Shown: one piece after another, positions 1 through 10,965 of the stretch | Layout of the letters: each line of letters begins with the position of its first letter | How positions within the stretch are numbered: position 1 is the stretch's first letter | From: Enhygromyxa salina | GTDB lineage: Bacteria; Myxococcota_A; Polyangia; Nannocystales; Nannocystaceae | NCBI RefSeq assembly: GCF_002994635.1 | Contig: NZ_PVNL01000088.1 | Coordinates: forward strand, 1-48,549 | Direction of reading: 5' to 3' | Length of the DNA stretch: 48,549 bases | Translations under genes and position numbers: made by a program | Notes under the pieces: model-generated | Told to the model about the DNA's origin: nothing | The model's database searches: none | Seen by the model: the letters and a program-made list of their open reading frames with translations, nothing else

Positions 1-2
1 AC

Positions 3-467
3 CCCAGCCCCGATGCCAACCCTCCCACCAAAGTAGACGCCCGGCGCGAGGCGCTCGCGGCCGCGCTGGTCGAGCACCGACGGCGTGACGAGGCGGCCCG
101 CCGCACGACCGTGGGTCCGCACCTCGACGACCTCGAGGTCACGCTCGACGGGACCCCCGCCGGGGAATTCGCGTCGCAGGGGCAGGCGCGGGCGCTGGTG
201 TTGGCGTTCAAGATCGCGGAGCTCCGATCCGCCCGGGTGCGCACTGGCCGGGCGCCGCTGCTGCTGCTCGACGACGTGTCCAGCGAGCTCGATCCGGTCC
301 GCAGCGTCAAGCTGTTCGAGGCGCTCGCGGCCGAGGTCGGGCAGTGCGTGCTGACCACCACGGCCGCCCACCACATCGAGCTCGGCGCAGGCTCGGGAGC
401 CGGGGTGGATCGTCGGGATCTCGAGCTGCGTGACGGCGTCATCGTGGCGACCCGCGACTCCGGCTGA
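3..467 (+). CDS. recF: RecF, C-terminal part (5' end outside window)
   Basis: RecF is the SMC-like ATPase that helps load RecA at single-strand gaps. Only the C-terminal 154 residues are present; the frame is open from the window edge. A VGPHLDDLE segment, the ABC-type signature region FASQGQARALVLAFKIAEL and the Walker B/D-loop LLLLDDVSSELD match the end of RecF. It precedes gyrB on the same strand, the usual dnaA-dnaN-recF-gyrB order, so the origin may lie upstream. The family assignment is firm; the N-terminal Walker A cannot be checked here. Confidence 0.93.
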   Translation, partial: PSPDANPPTKVDARREALAAALVEHRRRDEAARRTTVGPHLDDLEVTLDGTPAGEFASQGQARALVLAFKIAELRSARVRTGRAPLLLLDDVSSELDPVRSVKLFEALAAEVGQCVLTTTAAHHIELGAGSGAGVDRRDLELRDGVIVATRDSG

Positions 468-492
468 GGGGCCATGTTCAACGGGTAATTTG

Positions 493-574
493 GGCCGGGA
501 TCAGGGCCGGTTCGGAGCCCCCCAAAACAGCCGATTTCTCCGGCCCAGGCGCCGATAAAAGCGTGATCCCGGCC
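493..574. repeat. Nested inverted repeats between recF and gyrB
   Basis: Outer arms GGCCGGGATCA (493-503) and TGATCCCGGCC (564-574) are perfect complements. Inner arms GGGCCGG (504-510) and CCGGCCC (540-546) lie inside them, directly abutting the left outer arm. The structure begins 26 nt after the recF stop. It could be a recF terminator, an RNA structure in the gyrB leader or a protein site. No convincing -35/-10 pair for gyrB was identified in 468-747. Confidence 0.5.
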
Positions 575-747
575 TGGTAAGCGATCCGCTTCGGTGCTAT
601 GTTCGGCACCGTCCCAAAGCCCCTCCTCAGGCCGCTTGGCAAGGGCATCCCGAGAGGTGACGGCAAGCCCAAAGCAGCGGGCCACGAGCGGGATTCAGAG
701 GGTGTGGTTGCAGGCGCGAGCACGCTCGACATTCAGCAAAGACATAC

Positions 748-3309
<2,562 letters not shown>

Positions 3310-3406
3310 GGCTGTGCGGCGCGGGAGTTTACTCCGCGGTTGACGCTCGGCTTTGGTCCAGGTTGGCCCTGGACGGCGGGGTTTGGAGTGCTCCATCATC
3401 GGGAGC

Positions 3407-4168
3407 ATGAACAAGCCTGGACTTGCGCCGCTCTCTTTCATCGCCGCCGCGATCGTCCTGATCGGCTGTCCGGCAGATGATGTCACGACCGACACCATGC
3501 CGAGCACCGTCAGCACGACGATGATGACGGCAGCCACGCTCGACACGGGCGACGGAGATGGTGATGACCCGGACACCACCGGTGACGGTGACAACTGCGG
3601 TGATGGTGTCGTGCAGACAGGCGAGCAGTGTGACCTGGGTCCGAGCAACTCCCCGAGCGGCCAGTGCACGCCCGACTGCACGATCGCCGCGTGTGGCGAT
3701 GGCTACGTGTGGGTCGGCCTCGAGGAGTGCGACGACGCCAACAACAGCAACAGCGACGAGTGCGTGCAAAATTGCAAGCTGGCTGACTGTGGCGACGGCT
3801 TCGTGCAGACTGGCGTAGAGGAGTGCGACGACGGCAATGACGACGAAGCCGACGGCTGCACGACCATGTGCGTGCCTGCCATGTGCGGCGACGGCATCGT
3901 GCAAGAGGGCGAGCAGTGCGACGACGCCAACCTCCTGACCGGCGACGACTGCCCAGCGTGTCAGCTCGCGTACTGCGGTGACGGTCACATCCACGGTGGC
4001 GTCGAGCAGTGCGACGACGGCAACATGAGCAGCAATGACGCCTGCGTCTACCCGCAGTGCATCCCCAACGTGTGCGGCGACGGGCACATCAACGTTGGTG
4101 TCGAGCAGTGCGACGACGGCAACGAGAACGAAAACGACCTCTGCGCCAACGACTGCACGTTGACTTAA
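3407..4168 (+). CDS. Myxococcus-type cysteine-rich repeat lipoprotein (DUF4215-like)
   Basis: Predicted secreted lipoprotein of 253 residues. The ATG at 3407 gives a signal peptide ending in the lipobox VLIGC (Cys at about residue 18); an in-frame upstream start would bury this signal. After an Asp/Thr-rich linker, the rest is about six repeats of the pattern CGDGxxQxGEQCDDGN..D.C...C, typical of the Myxococcus cysteine-rich repeat family found in surface proteins of myxobacteria. The function is unknown; the cysteines are probably disulphide-bonded outside the cytoplasm. Repeat element A starts immediately after its stop codon. Small hairpin arms GTCCAGG/CCTGGAC (3356-3374) lie between gyrB and this gene. 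Confidence 0.85.
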   Translation: MNKPGLAPLSFIAAAIVLIGCPADDVTTDTMPSTVSTTMMTAATLDTGDGDGDDPDTTGDGDNCGDGVVQTGEQCDLGPSNSPSGQCTPDCTIAACGDGYVWVGLEECDDANNSNSDECVQNCKLADCGDGFVQTGVEECDDGNDDEADGCTTMCVPAMCGDGIVQEGEQCDDANLLTGDDCPACQLAYCGDGHIHGGVEQCDDGNMSSNDACVYPQCIPNVCGDGHINVGVEQCDDGNENENDLCANDCTLT

Positions 4169-4169
4169 A

Positions 4170-4292
4170 ACCCCCGCGGGCGCACTGCACTTTGCCGAAG
4201 GCGGACGCTTCGCGTCCGGTCGGTCGCTCGTGCTCCCTCGTCGGGTCGGTCTGCTGTACGCATCCGCATGTGTGGCCCCCTAGAAGGGGGCT
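4170..4292 (+). repeat. 3'-end-associated repeat, copy A
   Basis: About 120 nt beginning directly after the lipoprotein stop codon. It contains a conserved block starting GCACTGCACTTTGCCGAAGG (4182 on), a block around GTCCGGTCGGTCGCTCG, and ends in the hairpin GCCCCCT-AGA-AGGGGGC (4275-4291). The same block order recurs in copies B and C with only scattered differences. Position and terminal hairpin suggest a transcript-end element or a short mobile repeat. Confidence 0.8.
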
Positions 4293-4453
4293 CTTCTGAT
4301 CTCCAGCGGACGTAGCTGCGGAAGGCGGCACCGAGCCCCTCGCGCGTCAGCCCCGTCCGCACACGCCGAAAGCTTCGAGCCCCGTTCACGGGCCGAACTT
4401 TGGCTGCGGAGTCGTCCCCGAAGCGCCCGACGGCGTTCGCGTTTGATCAGGTA

Positions 4454-4600
4454 AGCCCCCTTCTAGGGGGCCACACATGCCCATGCGCACAGCAGACCAG
4501 CCCGACGAGGGAGCGCGAGCGACCGACCGGACGCGAAGCGGCCGCCTTCGGCAAAGTGCAGTGCGCCCGCGGGGGTCTAAAACAGCCCGGGGTCTAAAAC
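4454..4600 (-). repeat. 3'-end-associated repeat, copy B
   Basis: Minus-strand copy downstream of the lipoprotein gene ending at 4603. Read on the minus strand it begins with GTTTTAGACC, has a second GTTTTAGACC about 15 nt later, then the GCACTGCACTTTGCCGAAGG block. It ends in the hairpin GCCCCCT/AGGGGGC (4455-4471, 3-nt loop). It is nearly identical to copies A and C across roughly 105 nt. Confidence 0.8.
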
Positions 4601-4602
4601 AC

Positions 4603-5079
4603 TCAGTCGAGGTACTTGATCTCGGTGACGGTGCCGTTTTCGACGGCGAGCTCGACCTCGCTGGAGGTGCCGTCGCAGTCCGTGTTGGTGCGGACGTAGT
4701 CGCCGATCTTGGGGCCGCTCGTGCAGCGAATGAAGGTCTGATAGTGGACCACGCGGCCGCGGGCCTCGATGTCGCGGATGGCGGCGGGGAGGCCCCAGGC
4801 CATGTGCGCGGCGAACTCCTTGAAGCCGACCTTGATCTCGCTGGTCTCGGCGGCGTCGCGCTCTTCGCTGGACAGCTCGAGCCAGCGCTGCCAGAGGCCG
4901 ACTCCCTCGAGGAAGCCCTGTCGCTCGGACTCCTTGAGCTTGACGTACTCGAGCTGCTGCGCGTCGTCTTCGATCACGTAGTAAAAGTTGCGCGCGGGGG
5001 TGGGCAGCCGATCGGGGTTCGGCGTGCAGGCGGCGAGCGGGAGGATGAGCGCGATGGCGCCGAGGGTCCGTTGGGCCAT
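4603..5079 (-). CDS. Putative lipoprotein of unknown function
   Basis: A 158-residue protein with a clear lipoprotein signal: short basic start, hydrophobic stretch and lipobox LAAC (Cys about residue 18). The mature part is mostly helical-looking and charged, with an aromatic-rich segment NFYYVIEDD near its start and two further cysteines near the end that could pair. I recognise no family. It is divergent from carD and convergent with the cysteine-rich lipoprotein gene, so it is probably a single-gene unit. The stop codon is followed almost at once by repeat copy B. Confidence 0.75.
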   Translation of the reverse strand: MAQRTLGAIALILPLAACTPNPDRLPTPARNFYYVIEDDAQQLEYVKLKESERQGFLEGVGLWQRWLELSSEERDAAETSEIKVGFKEFAAHMAWGLPAAIRDIEARGRVVHYQTFIRCTSGPKIGDYVRTNTDCDGTSSEVELAVENGTVTEIKYLD

Positions 5080-5201
5080 GGCGGCGAATCATAGAAAACA
5101 CGCCCGCGGGAGCAAGCTGTGTTTTTGGTCGGGTCGCGAGGGGGTGCGCTGTCACCGGGTTCCCCAAACGCGCTCGGACTGCGTGCTTGGCGGCCTGCAT
5201 T

Positions 5202-5230
5202 TTGACTTTTTACGTGTCGCGTGGTACGAG
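5202..5230 (+). promoter_or_regulatory. Candidate sigma-70 promoter of carD/cdnL
   Basis: TTGACT (5202-5207) and TACGAG (5225-5230) are separated by exactly 17 nt. Transcription would begin near 5237, about 37 nt before the carD start. The local sequence is AT-rich compared with its surroundings. This is a motif match only. Confidence 0.5.
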
Positions 5231-5273
5231 ATACGGCCCGCCGCAGTGCGTTCGCGGCCAGAGGGCACCTACC

Positions 5274-5756
5274 ATGGCCGAGTTCCAAGTTGGCGATAAG
5301 GCCGTATATCCCGGTTACGGGGTCGCTGAAATCACCGGGATCGAGAACCGAGAAATTTCGGGGACCGTGCAGCGCTTCTACGTCTTGCGGGTGCTCGGCA
5401 AGGACATGACCTTGATGGTCCCCATGAGCAACGCGGACTCCGTGGGGTTGCGCAACCTCATTGGTACACCCGAGGTCACCGAGGTGTTCGAGGTCCTCCG
5501 TCGGCGCGGCGAGAAGATCTCCACCGCGACCTGGAACCGGCGGTACCGCGAGTACATGGAGAAGATCCGGACCGGCTCGCTCACGGAGATTGGCACCGTG
5601 ATGCGTGATCTGTGTCTGCTGCGCAGCGACAAGGATCTCTCCTACGGCGAGCGAAACATGCTCGAGACCGCCCGCGCCCTGCTCGTGCAGGAGCTCGCGC
5701 TCGCCAAGGGCGAGACCGAAGAAGCGGTCGAGGCCGAGATCGAGGCGCTGTTTTAG
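5274..5756 (+). CDS. cdnL: CarD/CdnL family RNA polymerase-interacting regulator
   Basis: A 160-residue CarD_CdnL/TRCF-type protein. The N-terminal Tudor-like domain carries FQVGDKAVYPGYGVAEITGI and the downstream VLGKDMTLMVPMSNADSVGLR, the RNA polymerase beta-binding module of this family. The C-terminal helical part (from about residue 65) is the promoter-DNA-interacting domain. The length matches Myxococcus CdnL, and there is no HMGA-like tail as in true CarD. It is expected to stabilise open complexes at housekeeping promoters such as rRNA. The ATG at 5274 has an AGAGGG ribosome-binding sequence about 8 nt upstream; the longer in-frame upstream reading lacks family similarity. Its stop codon lies inside repeat copy D. 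Confidence 0.92.
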   Translation: MAEFQVGDKAVYPGYGVAEITGIENREISGTVQRFYVLRVLGKDMTLMVPMSNADSVGLRNLIGTPEVTEVFEVLRRRGEKISTATWNRRYREYMEKIRTGSLTEIGTVMRDLCLLRSDKDLSYGERNMLETARALLVQELALAKGETEEAVEAEIEALF

Positions 5757-5842
5757 ACCTGTTTTAGACCCCCACAGGCGTTTTCGACTCTGCTTGGGTA
5801 AATTGTTCGCAGGCGTATGATTGGCCCCCTCCTAGGGGGCTC
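5751..5842 (+). repeat. 3'-end-associated repeat, short copy D
   Basis: Begins within the last codons of carD: GTTTTAGACC occurs twice, and the first supplies the stop TAG. It lacks the long conserved block of copies A-C but ends in the same hairpin stem, GCCCCCT-CCT-AGGGGGC (5824-5840), with a different 3-nt loop. Conservation of both ends with loss of the middle suggests the hairpin is the functional core. Confidence 0.7.
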
Positions 5843-6060
5843 TTTCTCGTCTTCGCTGGATGGTGTCCGCGGGCATCGGGCGGGCGTCTGTGCGAACTAG
5901 ACCGGTCGGCGTCTTGTGGGGGCTGCTTCTCGTCTTTGCTGGATGGTGTTGGGTTCGCAGGGGATGGGGTGGGGGTCTGCGTGAACTAGACCGGTCGGCG
6001 CTTGCGGGGCTCCTGCTCGTCTTCAGTGGACGGTGTTGAGTTCGCAGGGTGTGATTGCCG
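5841..6060 (+). repeat. Imperfect tandem repeat, about 83-87 nt period, 2.5 copies
   Basis: The phrase CTCGTCTT recurs at 5846, 5929 and 6016. The first two units also share GGATGGTG, a GC-rich centre and GAACTAGACCGGTCGGCG; the third diverges after about 45 nt. This fills most of the 375-nt gene-free stretch between carD and the alcohol dehydrogenase (5757-6131), which otherwise holds only repeat copy D. The repeated AGACCGGTC contains the palindrome GACCGGTC, a possible protein site. No coding frame is maintained across units. Confidence 0.7.
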
Positions 6061-6131
6061 ATCGCTGACTGGGCGGGGGGCGGTGCTGGCGGCGCCTGAT
6101 CGGGGCTGTGTTTGTGCACTATCATCTCGGC

Positions 6132-7241
6132 ATGAAGACGCGCGCTGCTGTTGCTCATGCCGCCAACAAACCGCTGACGATCGAAGAGGTCGAGCTCGCG
6201 GGTCCTCGCGCTGGCGAGGTGCTGATCGAGATCAAGGCCACCGGGGTCTGCCATACCGACGCCTACACGCTCTCGGGTGCTGATCCAGAGGGGTTGTTTC
6301 CGGCGGTGCTCGGTCACGAGGGGGCTGGGGTCGTCGTCGAGGTTGGTGAGGGGGTTCGCTCGCTGGCGGTCGGGGACCATGTGATCCCGCTGTACGTCCC
6401 GGAGTGCCGTGAGTGCTCGTACTGCACGTCGGGCAAGACCAACTTGTGCCAGGCGATCCGCACCACGCAGGGGGCGGGGCTGATGCCGGATGGAGGGCGG
6501 CGGTTCTCGAGCGGGGGCGAGCCGCTGTTCCACTACATGGGGACGTCGACGTTCGCCAACCACACCGTGGTGCCGGAGATCTCGGTGGCGAAGGTGCGGG
6601 AGGACGCTCCGTTCGACAAGATCTGCTACATCGGCTGTGGGGTCACGACGGGGATCGGGGCGGTGATCAACACGGCGAAGGTCCGCCCGGGTGACAACGT
6701 GGTGGTGTTCGGGCTGGGGGGGATCGGGCTCAACGTGCTGCAGGGCGCACGGCTGGCCGGCGCCAACCTGATCGTGGGCGTCGACATCAACCCGGCGCGC
6801 AAGCCGATGGCCGAGCAGTTTGGCATGACCCACTTCGTCAACCCCAAAGAGGTCGAGGGCGACCTGGTCCCGTACCTCGTCGACCTCACGGGCGGCGGCG
6901 CGGACTACTCGTTCGAGTGCGTCGGCGACGTGACGCTGATGCGGCAGGCGCTCGAGTGCTGCCACAAGGGGTGGGGCACGTCGATCATCATTGGCGTCGC
7001 CGGGGCCGGCCAAGAGATCTCGACGCGACCGTTTCAGCTGGTCACCGGTCGCAGCTGGAAGGGCACGGCGTTCGGCGGGGCCAAGGGTCGGACCGACGTG
7101 CCGAAGATCGTCGACTGGTACATGGACAAGAAGATCGAGATCGACCCGATGATCACCCACACGATGCCGCTCGAGCGGATCAATGACGCGTTCGATCTCA
7201 TGCACCGGGGCGAGTCGATCCGCTCCGTCGTCACGTTCTGA
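6132..7241 (+). CDS. Class III (thiol-dependent formaldehyde) alcohol dehydrogenase
   Basis: A 369-residue zinc-dependent medium-chain dehydrogenase of the S-(hydroxymethyl)glutathione dehydrogenase class (FrmA/AdhC-like); it oxidises the thiol adduct of formaldehyde with NAD. Catalytic zinc ligands C40 and H62-E63 are present, as are the structural-zinc cysteines C92, C95, C98 and C106 and the cofactor loop VFGLGGIGLNVLQGA. The ATG at 6132 places GVCHTDAYTLSG at the expected depth. The gene is followed after 7 nt by a metallo-beta-lactamase-fold hydrolase, so the two are probably co-transcribed. The thiol cofactor (glutathione, mycothiol or another) cannot be read from the sequence. Confidence 0.92.
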   Translation: MKTRAAVAHAANKPLTIEEVELAGPRAGEVLIEIKATGVCHTDAYTLSGADPEGLFPAVLGHEGAGVVVEVGEGVRSLAVGDHVIPLYVPECRECSYCTSGKTNLCQAIRTTQGAGLMPDGGRRFSSGGEPLFHYMGTSTFANHTVVPEISVAKVREDAPFDKICYIGCGVTTGIGAVINTAKVRPGDNVVVFGLGGIGLNVLQGARLAGANLIVGVDINPARKPMAEQFGMTHFVNPKEVEGDLVPYLVDLTGGGADYSFECVGDVTLMRQALECCHKGWGTSIIIGVAGAGQEISTRPFQLVTGRSWKGTAFGGAKGRTDVPKIVDWYMDKKIEIDPMITHTMPLERINDAFDLMHRGESIRSVVTF

Positions 7242-7248
7242 GGCCGCC

Positions 7249-7953
7249 ATGCCCACCAACGACAACGACGGCACTTTCGTTCACCAGCTGCTGCTCGGGC
7301 CCTGGGACAACTTCATCTACTTCATCGGGGATCGACCGAGTCGCAAGGTTGCGATCGTGGATCCGGCCTGGCACGCGCCCACGATCCTCGCCGAGGCCGA
7401 GCGCCTCGACGTCGAGATCGCGGCGATCTTGTGCACGCACAGCCACTTCGACCACGTCAACGCCGTCGAGGAATTGCTGCGCAGCGTCGACGTTCCGGTC
7501 CACATGCTCGCGCCCGAGGTCGAGTTCTCGGGGTTTCGCTGCGAGAACCTGCAGGTGTCCAGGCCCGGCGACACCGTGCGCGTGGGCGAGCACCTCGAGA
7601 TCACGATGATGCACACGCCCGGACACACGCCCGGCTCGTGCAGCTATCGACTGCGCGATGGGATCGTCACTGGCGACACCTTGTTCGTGAATGGCTGCGG
7701 GCGCTGTGACTTTGTCGGCGGTGATCCACACACGATGTACGCGACCTTGAAGTCGCTGGTCGACAAGCTCCCGGCCGAGACGACGATGTACCCGGGCCAC
7801 GACTACGGCCCGACCCCGACGACCACCCTGGACGCGCAGCTGCGGGACAACCCCTACCTGCGCCACCCGACCGTGGGTGACTTCGTCGCCCATCGCATGG
7901 ACGGCAAGGTCCCGAACACGTCGCTGCCGCCCGCGCCCGACTGGACGCCCTGA
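7249..7953 (+). CDS. Metallo-beta-lactamase-fold hydrolase (glyoxalase II/ETHE1-like)
   Basis: A 234-residue MBL-fold protein with the full metal set: THSHFDH (H64, H66, D68, H69), H126 in HTPGHTPGS, D143 in GDTLF and H184 in YPGHDYG. The stretch NGCGRCDF resembles the GCGRTDF signature of the ETHE1/persulfide-dioxygenase-like subgroup, but size and context fit a thioester hydrolase equally well. The ATG at 7249 is 7 nt after the dehydrogenase stop. Inference: it hydrolyses the S-formyl-thiol product of the dehydrogenase, replacing the FghA esterase; an MBL gene beside a thiol-dependent formaldehyde dehydrogenase is also known in actinobacteria. Persulfide dioxygenase is the main alternative. 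Confidence 0.85.
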   Translation: MPTNDNDGTFVHQLLLGPWDNFIYFIGDRPSRKVAIVDPAWHAPTILAEAERLDVEIAAILCTHSHFDHVNAVEELLRSVDVPVHMLAPEVEFSGFRCENLQVSRPGDTVRVGEHLEITMMHTPGHTPGSCSYRLRDGIVTGDTLFVNGCGRCDFVGGDPHTMYATLKSLVDKLPAETTMYPGHDYGPTPTTTLDAQLRDNPYLRHPTVGDFVAHRMDGKVPNTSLPPAPDWTP

Positions 7954-7954
7954 T

Positions 7955-8000
7955 CCAACTCGGGCCAACTCGGGCCAACTCGGGCCAACTCGGGCCAACC
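7955..8000 (+). repeat. Decamer tandem repeat
   Basis: The 10-nt unit CCAACTCGGG is repeated four times, plus a partial unit, directly after the stop codon of the MBL hydrolase. The gene on the opposite strand ends at 8025, so the repeat lies between convergent genes. A length that is not a multiple of three and a non-coding location suggest neutral slippage. Confidence 0.85.
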
Positions 8001-8024
8001 GGGTGCTGAGCAGGCTGGGCGGGG

Positions 8025-9269
<1,245 letters not shown>

Positions 9270-9386
9270 GCGGGCATGGTATCCGGCGCCCTGGGGGTTG
9301 CAACCGATTCGCCCCCAAACTCGAGCTGCTGCCAGCGAGTCAGTCCGAGCTTGCCCCGCGCGGGCTTGGTTGTCACGATCGCACCC

Positions 9387-9881
9387 GTGGATCGTCAGCG
9401 CGGTTTCAATCGTCCGTTCGTGTCCCTCGCACTGGTCGGCCTGACCGCGCTATCGCTCGGCGCGTGCGGAAAAGCGCCGCCAGCCGACATCGCCGACCGC
9501 CTGTGGGTCGCGCAGATGCCCACCGGACCGCGCGACCAGATCGACGCCTTCGTCGTGACCGACGTCGGCAAGTACAGCGGCGGCAGCTTCTATCACGGCT
9601 CCCTGTATCGCGGCGCCCACGACAGCTTCACGTGGACGACCAAGGCCAAAGATCGCGGCGTCATTCATCTGTTGCAAGAGCAGCGCGACGTCGAGGTCCG
9701 CACCAAGCCTTGCAAGCCGGATCGCGGGTTTGATCAGTGCATTCTGCTCGAGGGTGATCCGAAGAAGATCGTCCGCTATCAGTCGCGCAAGCGCTGGGCG
9801 ATCCCCCGCAAGGGCAAGTCGGTGGACGTCCCAGCGCTGATCCACGAGCTCTCCGAGAACAACGAAGAGCTGCTGTTTTAG
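9387..9881 (+). CDS. Putative lipoprotein of unknown function
   Basis: A 164-residue protein from a GTG start at 9387. That start gives a good signal peptide (basic start, FVSLALVGLTALSLGAC) with a lipobox Cys near residue 25; an upstream in-frame start would add 37 residues that spoil the signal. The mature region contains basic, tyrosine-rich segments and one cysteine pair (KPCKPDRGFDQC). No family recognised. The gene ends ELLF-stop with the stop TAG inside the GTTTTAGACC motif of repeat copy C, like carD, which ends EALF-stop in copy D. Confidence 0.72.
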   Translation: MDRQRGFNRPFVSLALVGLTALSLGACGKAPPADIADRLWVAQMPTGPRDQIDAFVVTDVGKYSGGSFYHGSLYRGAHDSFTWTTKAKDRGVIHLLQEQRDVEVRTKPCKPDRGFDQCILLEGDPKKIVRYQSRKRWAIPRKGKSVDVPALIHELSENNEELLF

Positions 9882-10022
9882 ACCCCGGGGCTGGTTTTGA
9901 CCCCCACGGAGGCACTGCACTTTGCCGAAGGCGGCCGCTTCGCGTCCGGTCGGTCGCTCGTGCTCCCTCGTCGGGTCGGCCTGCTGTTCGCGGGGGCATG
10001 TGTGGCCCCCTAAAAGGGGGCT
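9875..10022 (+). repeat. 3'-end-associated repeat, copy C
   Basis: Starts with GTTTTAGACC overlapping the stop codon of the preceding lipoprotein gene and is followed by GGTTTTGACC as a degenerate second motif. It then carries the long block from GCACTGCACTTTGCCGAAGG (9912 on) and ends in the hairpin GCCCCCT-AAA-AGGGGGC (10005-10021). It lies between convergent genes, as copies A and B do. Confidence 0.8.
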
Positions 10023-10074
10023 CATCCCGCGCGGTGCGGATCAGCTTCGCTCGCTGTCCGCGGATCGCTTCGAG

Positions 10075-10962
10075 TTAGTTGGGGGCTGGTTTGGGCGGAG
10101 CTTCGGCCGGGGGCTCGACCTTGGGCTGCTCGGTCGGGTCCGCGGGGACCAGCTCGCGCTGACTGGGGAACAGGAATGACGACGGGTCGATCTCGACGTT
10201 GACCTCGAACGTGGTGATCGCTTCTTTGAGCTCGATCAGGGCCTTGATCGAGCTGCGCTTGTTCATGGAGAACAAGTAGCCCTCGACGGCCTCGTAGTCC
10301 TCGGCGTAGGCCACGATCGGCAGCGGGCCCATCGGGGTGACCTGGGTGGTCTTCATGTAGTGGATCAGCTTGGTCTTGGCGTCGAGGCCGATGACGACGT
10401 TGGGGCCGCCCTTGGACACGAGCTCGACCTCCCAGACCTCGACGCCGTCGTCCGACACCTTGCCCAGCGTGTTGGCGGCGGAGAAGTGCTGCTGCCAGTC
10501 GTGGCCGGGGAACATCAGCGAGCTCTGCAGATACGACTGGGCTTCTTCGCCCTCGAGGATCCGCAGACCGGTGATCGGATCGTCGATCCAGATGTTGGTG
10601 CCGTCGTAGCCCGCGCGGCTCTTGCCGACGCCCTCGACCTCTTGCTCGAGGTAGAACTTGCCGCCCTTTTGCCACCACATTTGCATGGTCCCACGCAGCT
10701 TTTGTTCGCCGGTGTCGACGGTGCCTGCGGCGTGGATCGTGTCGAACTTGGCGATCTTGTCGGCTCCGCCCGCGGCCTCGACGTGGGCCGCGAGCAGCTC
10801 GGCGCCGTCCGGGAGCTGGACCGCGGGCTCGGTTGCGACCGGGTCGGGCGTGGTGCCGGTCGCGGGTGAGTCGGCCTTGGGCGCGCTCGCGTCTTGCGAC
10901 GTGCATGCCAGCAACACCGCGAGCGAGGTGATCAGGAGCTTGGTTGGGCGCTGCATGGTCAT
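10075..10962 (-). CDS. Putative lipoprotein, possibly LolA/LolB-like fold
   Basis: A 295-residue lipoprotein with signal LLITSLAVLLAC (Cys about residue 20). A Pro/Thr/Ala-rich linker leads to a region with AAGGADKIAKFDTIHAAGTV and alternating beta-like segments (GTMQMWWQKGGKFYLEQE, GYDGTNIWIDDPITG) that resemble outer-membrane lipoprotein-sorting-like folds; the assignment is tentative. The C-terminus is Pro/Ala/Lys-rich (PPAEAPPKPAPN). The start lies 3 nt after the stop of the S41-like gene, so it is the last gene of a Crp-regulator/S41/lipoprotein unit. M1 or M3 could be the true start. Confidence 0.7.
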   Translation of the reverse strand: MTMQRPTKLLITSLAVLLACTSQDASAPKADSPATGTTPDPVATEPAVQLPDGAELLAAHVEAAGGADKIAKFDTIHAAGTVDTGEQKLRGTMQMWWQKGGKFYLEQEVEGVGKSRAGYDGTNIWIDDPITGLRILEGEEAQSYLQSSLMFPGHDWQQHFSAANTLGKVSDDGVEVWEVELVSKGGPNVVIGLDAKTKLIHYMKTTQVTPMGPLPIVAYAEDYEAVEGYLFSMNKRSSIKALIELKEAITTFEVNVEIDPSSFLFPSQRELVPADPTEQPKVEPPAEAPPKPAPN

Positions 10963-10965
10963 GAC

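Larger units (their letters stand above)
4169..4602. other. Gene-free stretch between convergent genes
   Basis: This 434-nt interval separates two convergently transcribed lipoprotein genes. Its left and right parts are repeat copies A and B in inverted orientation, each following the gene on its own side. The middle (4293-4453) holds no ORF with coding character and no further repeat that I can see. Confidence 0.7.
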
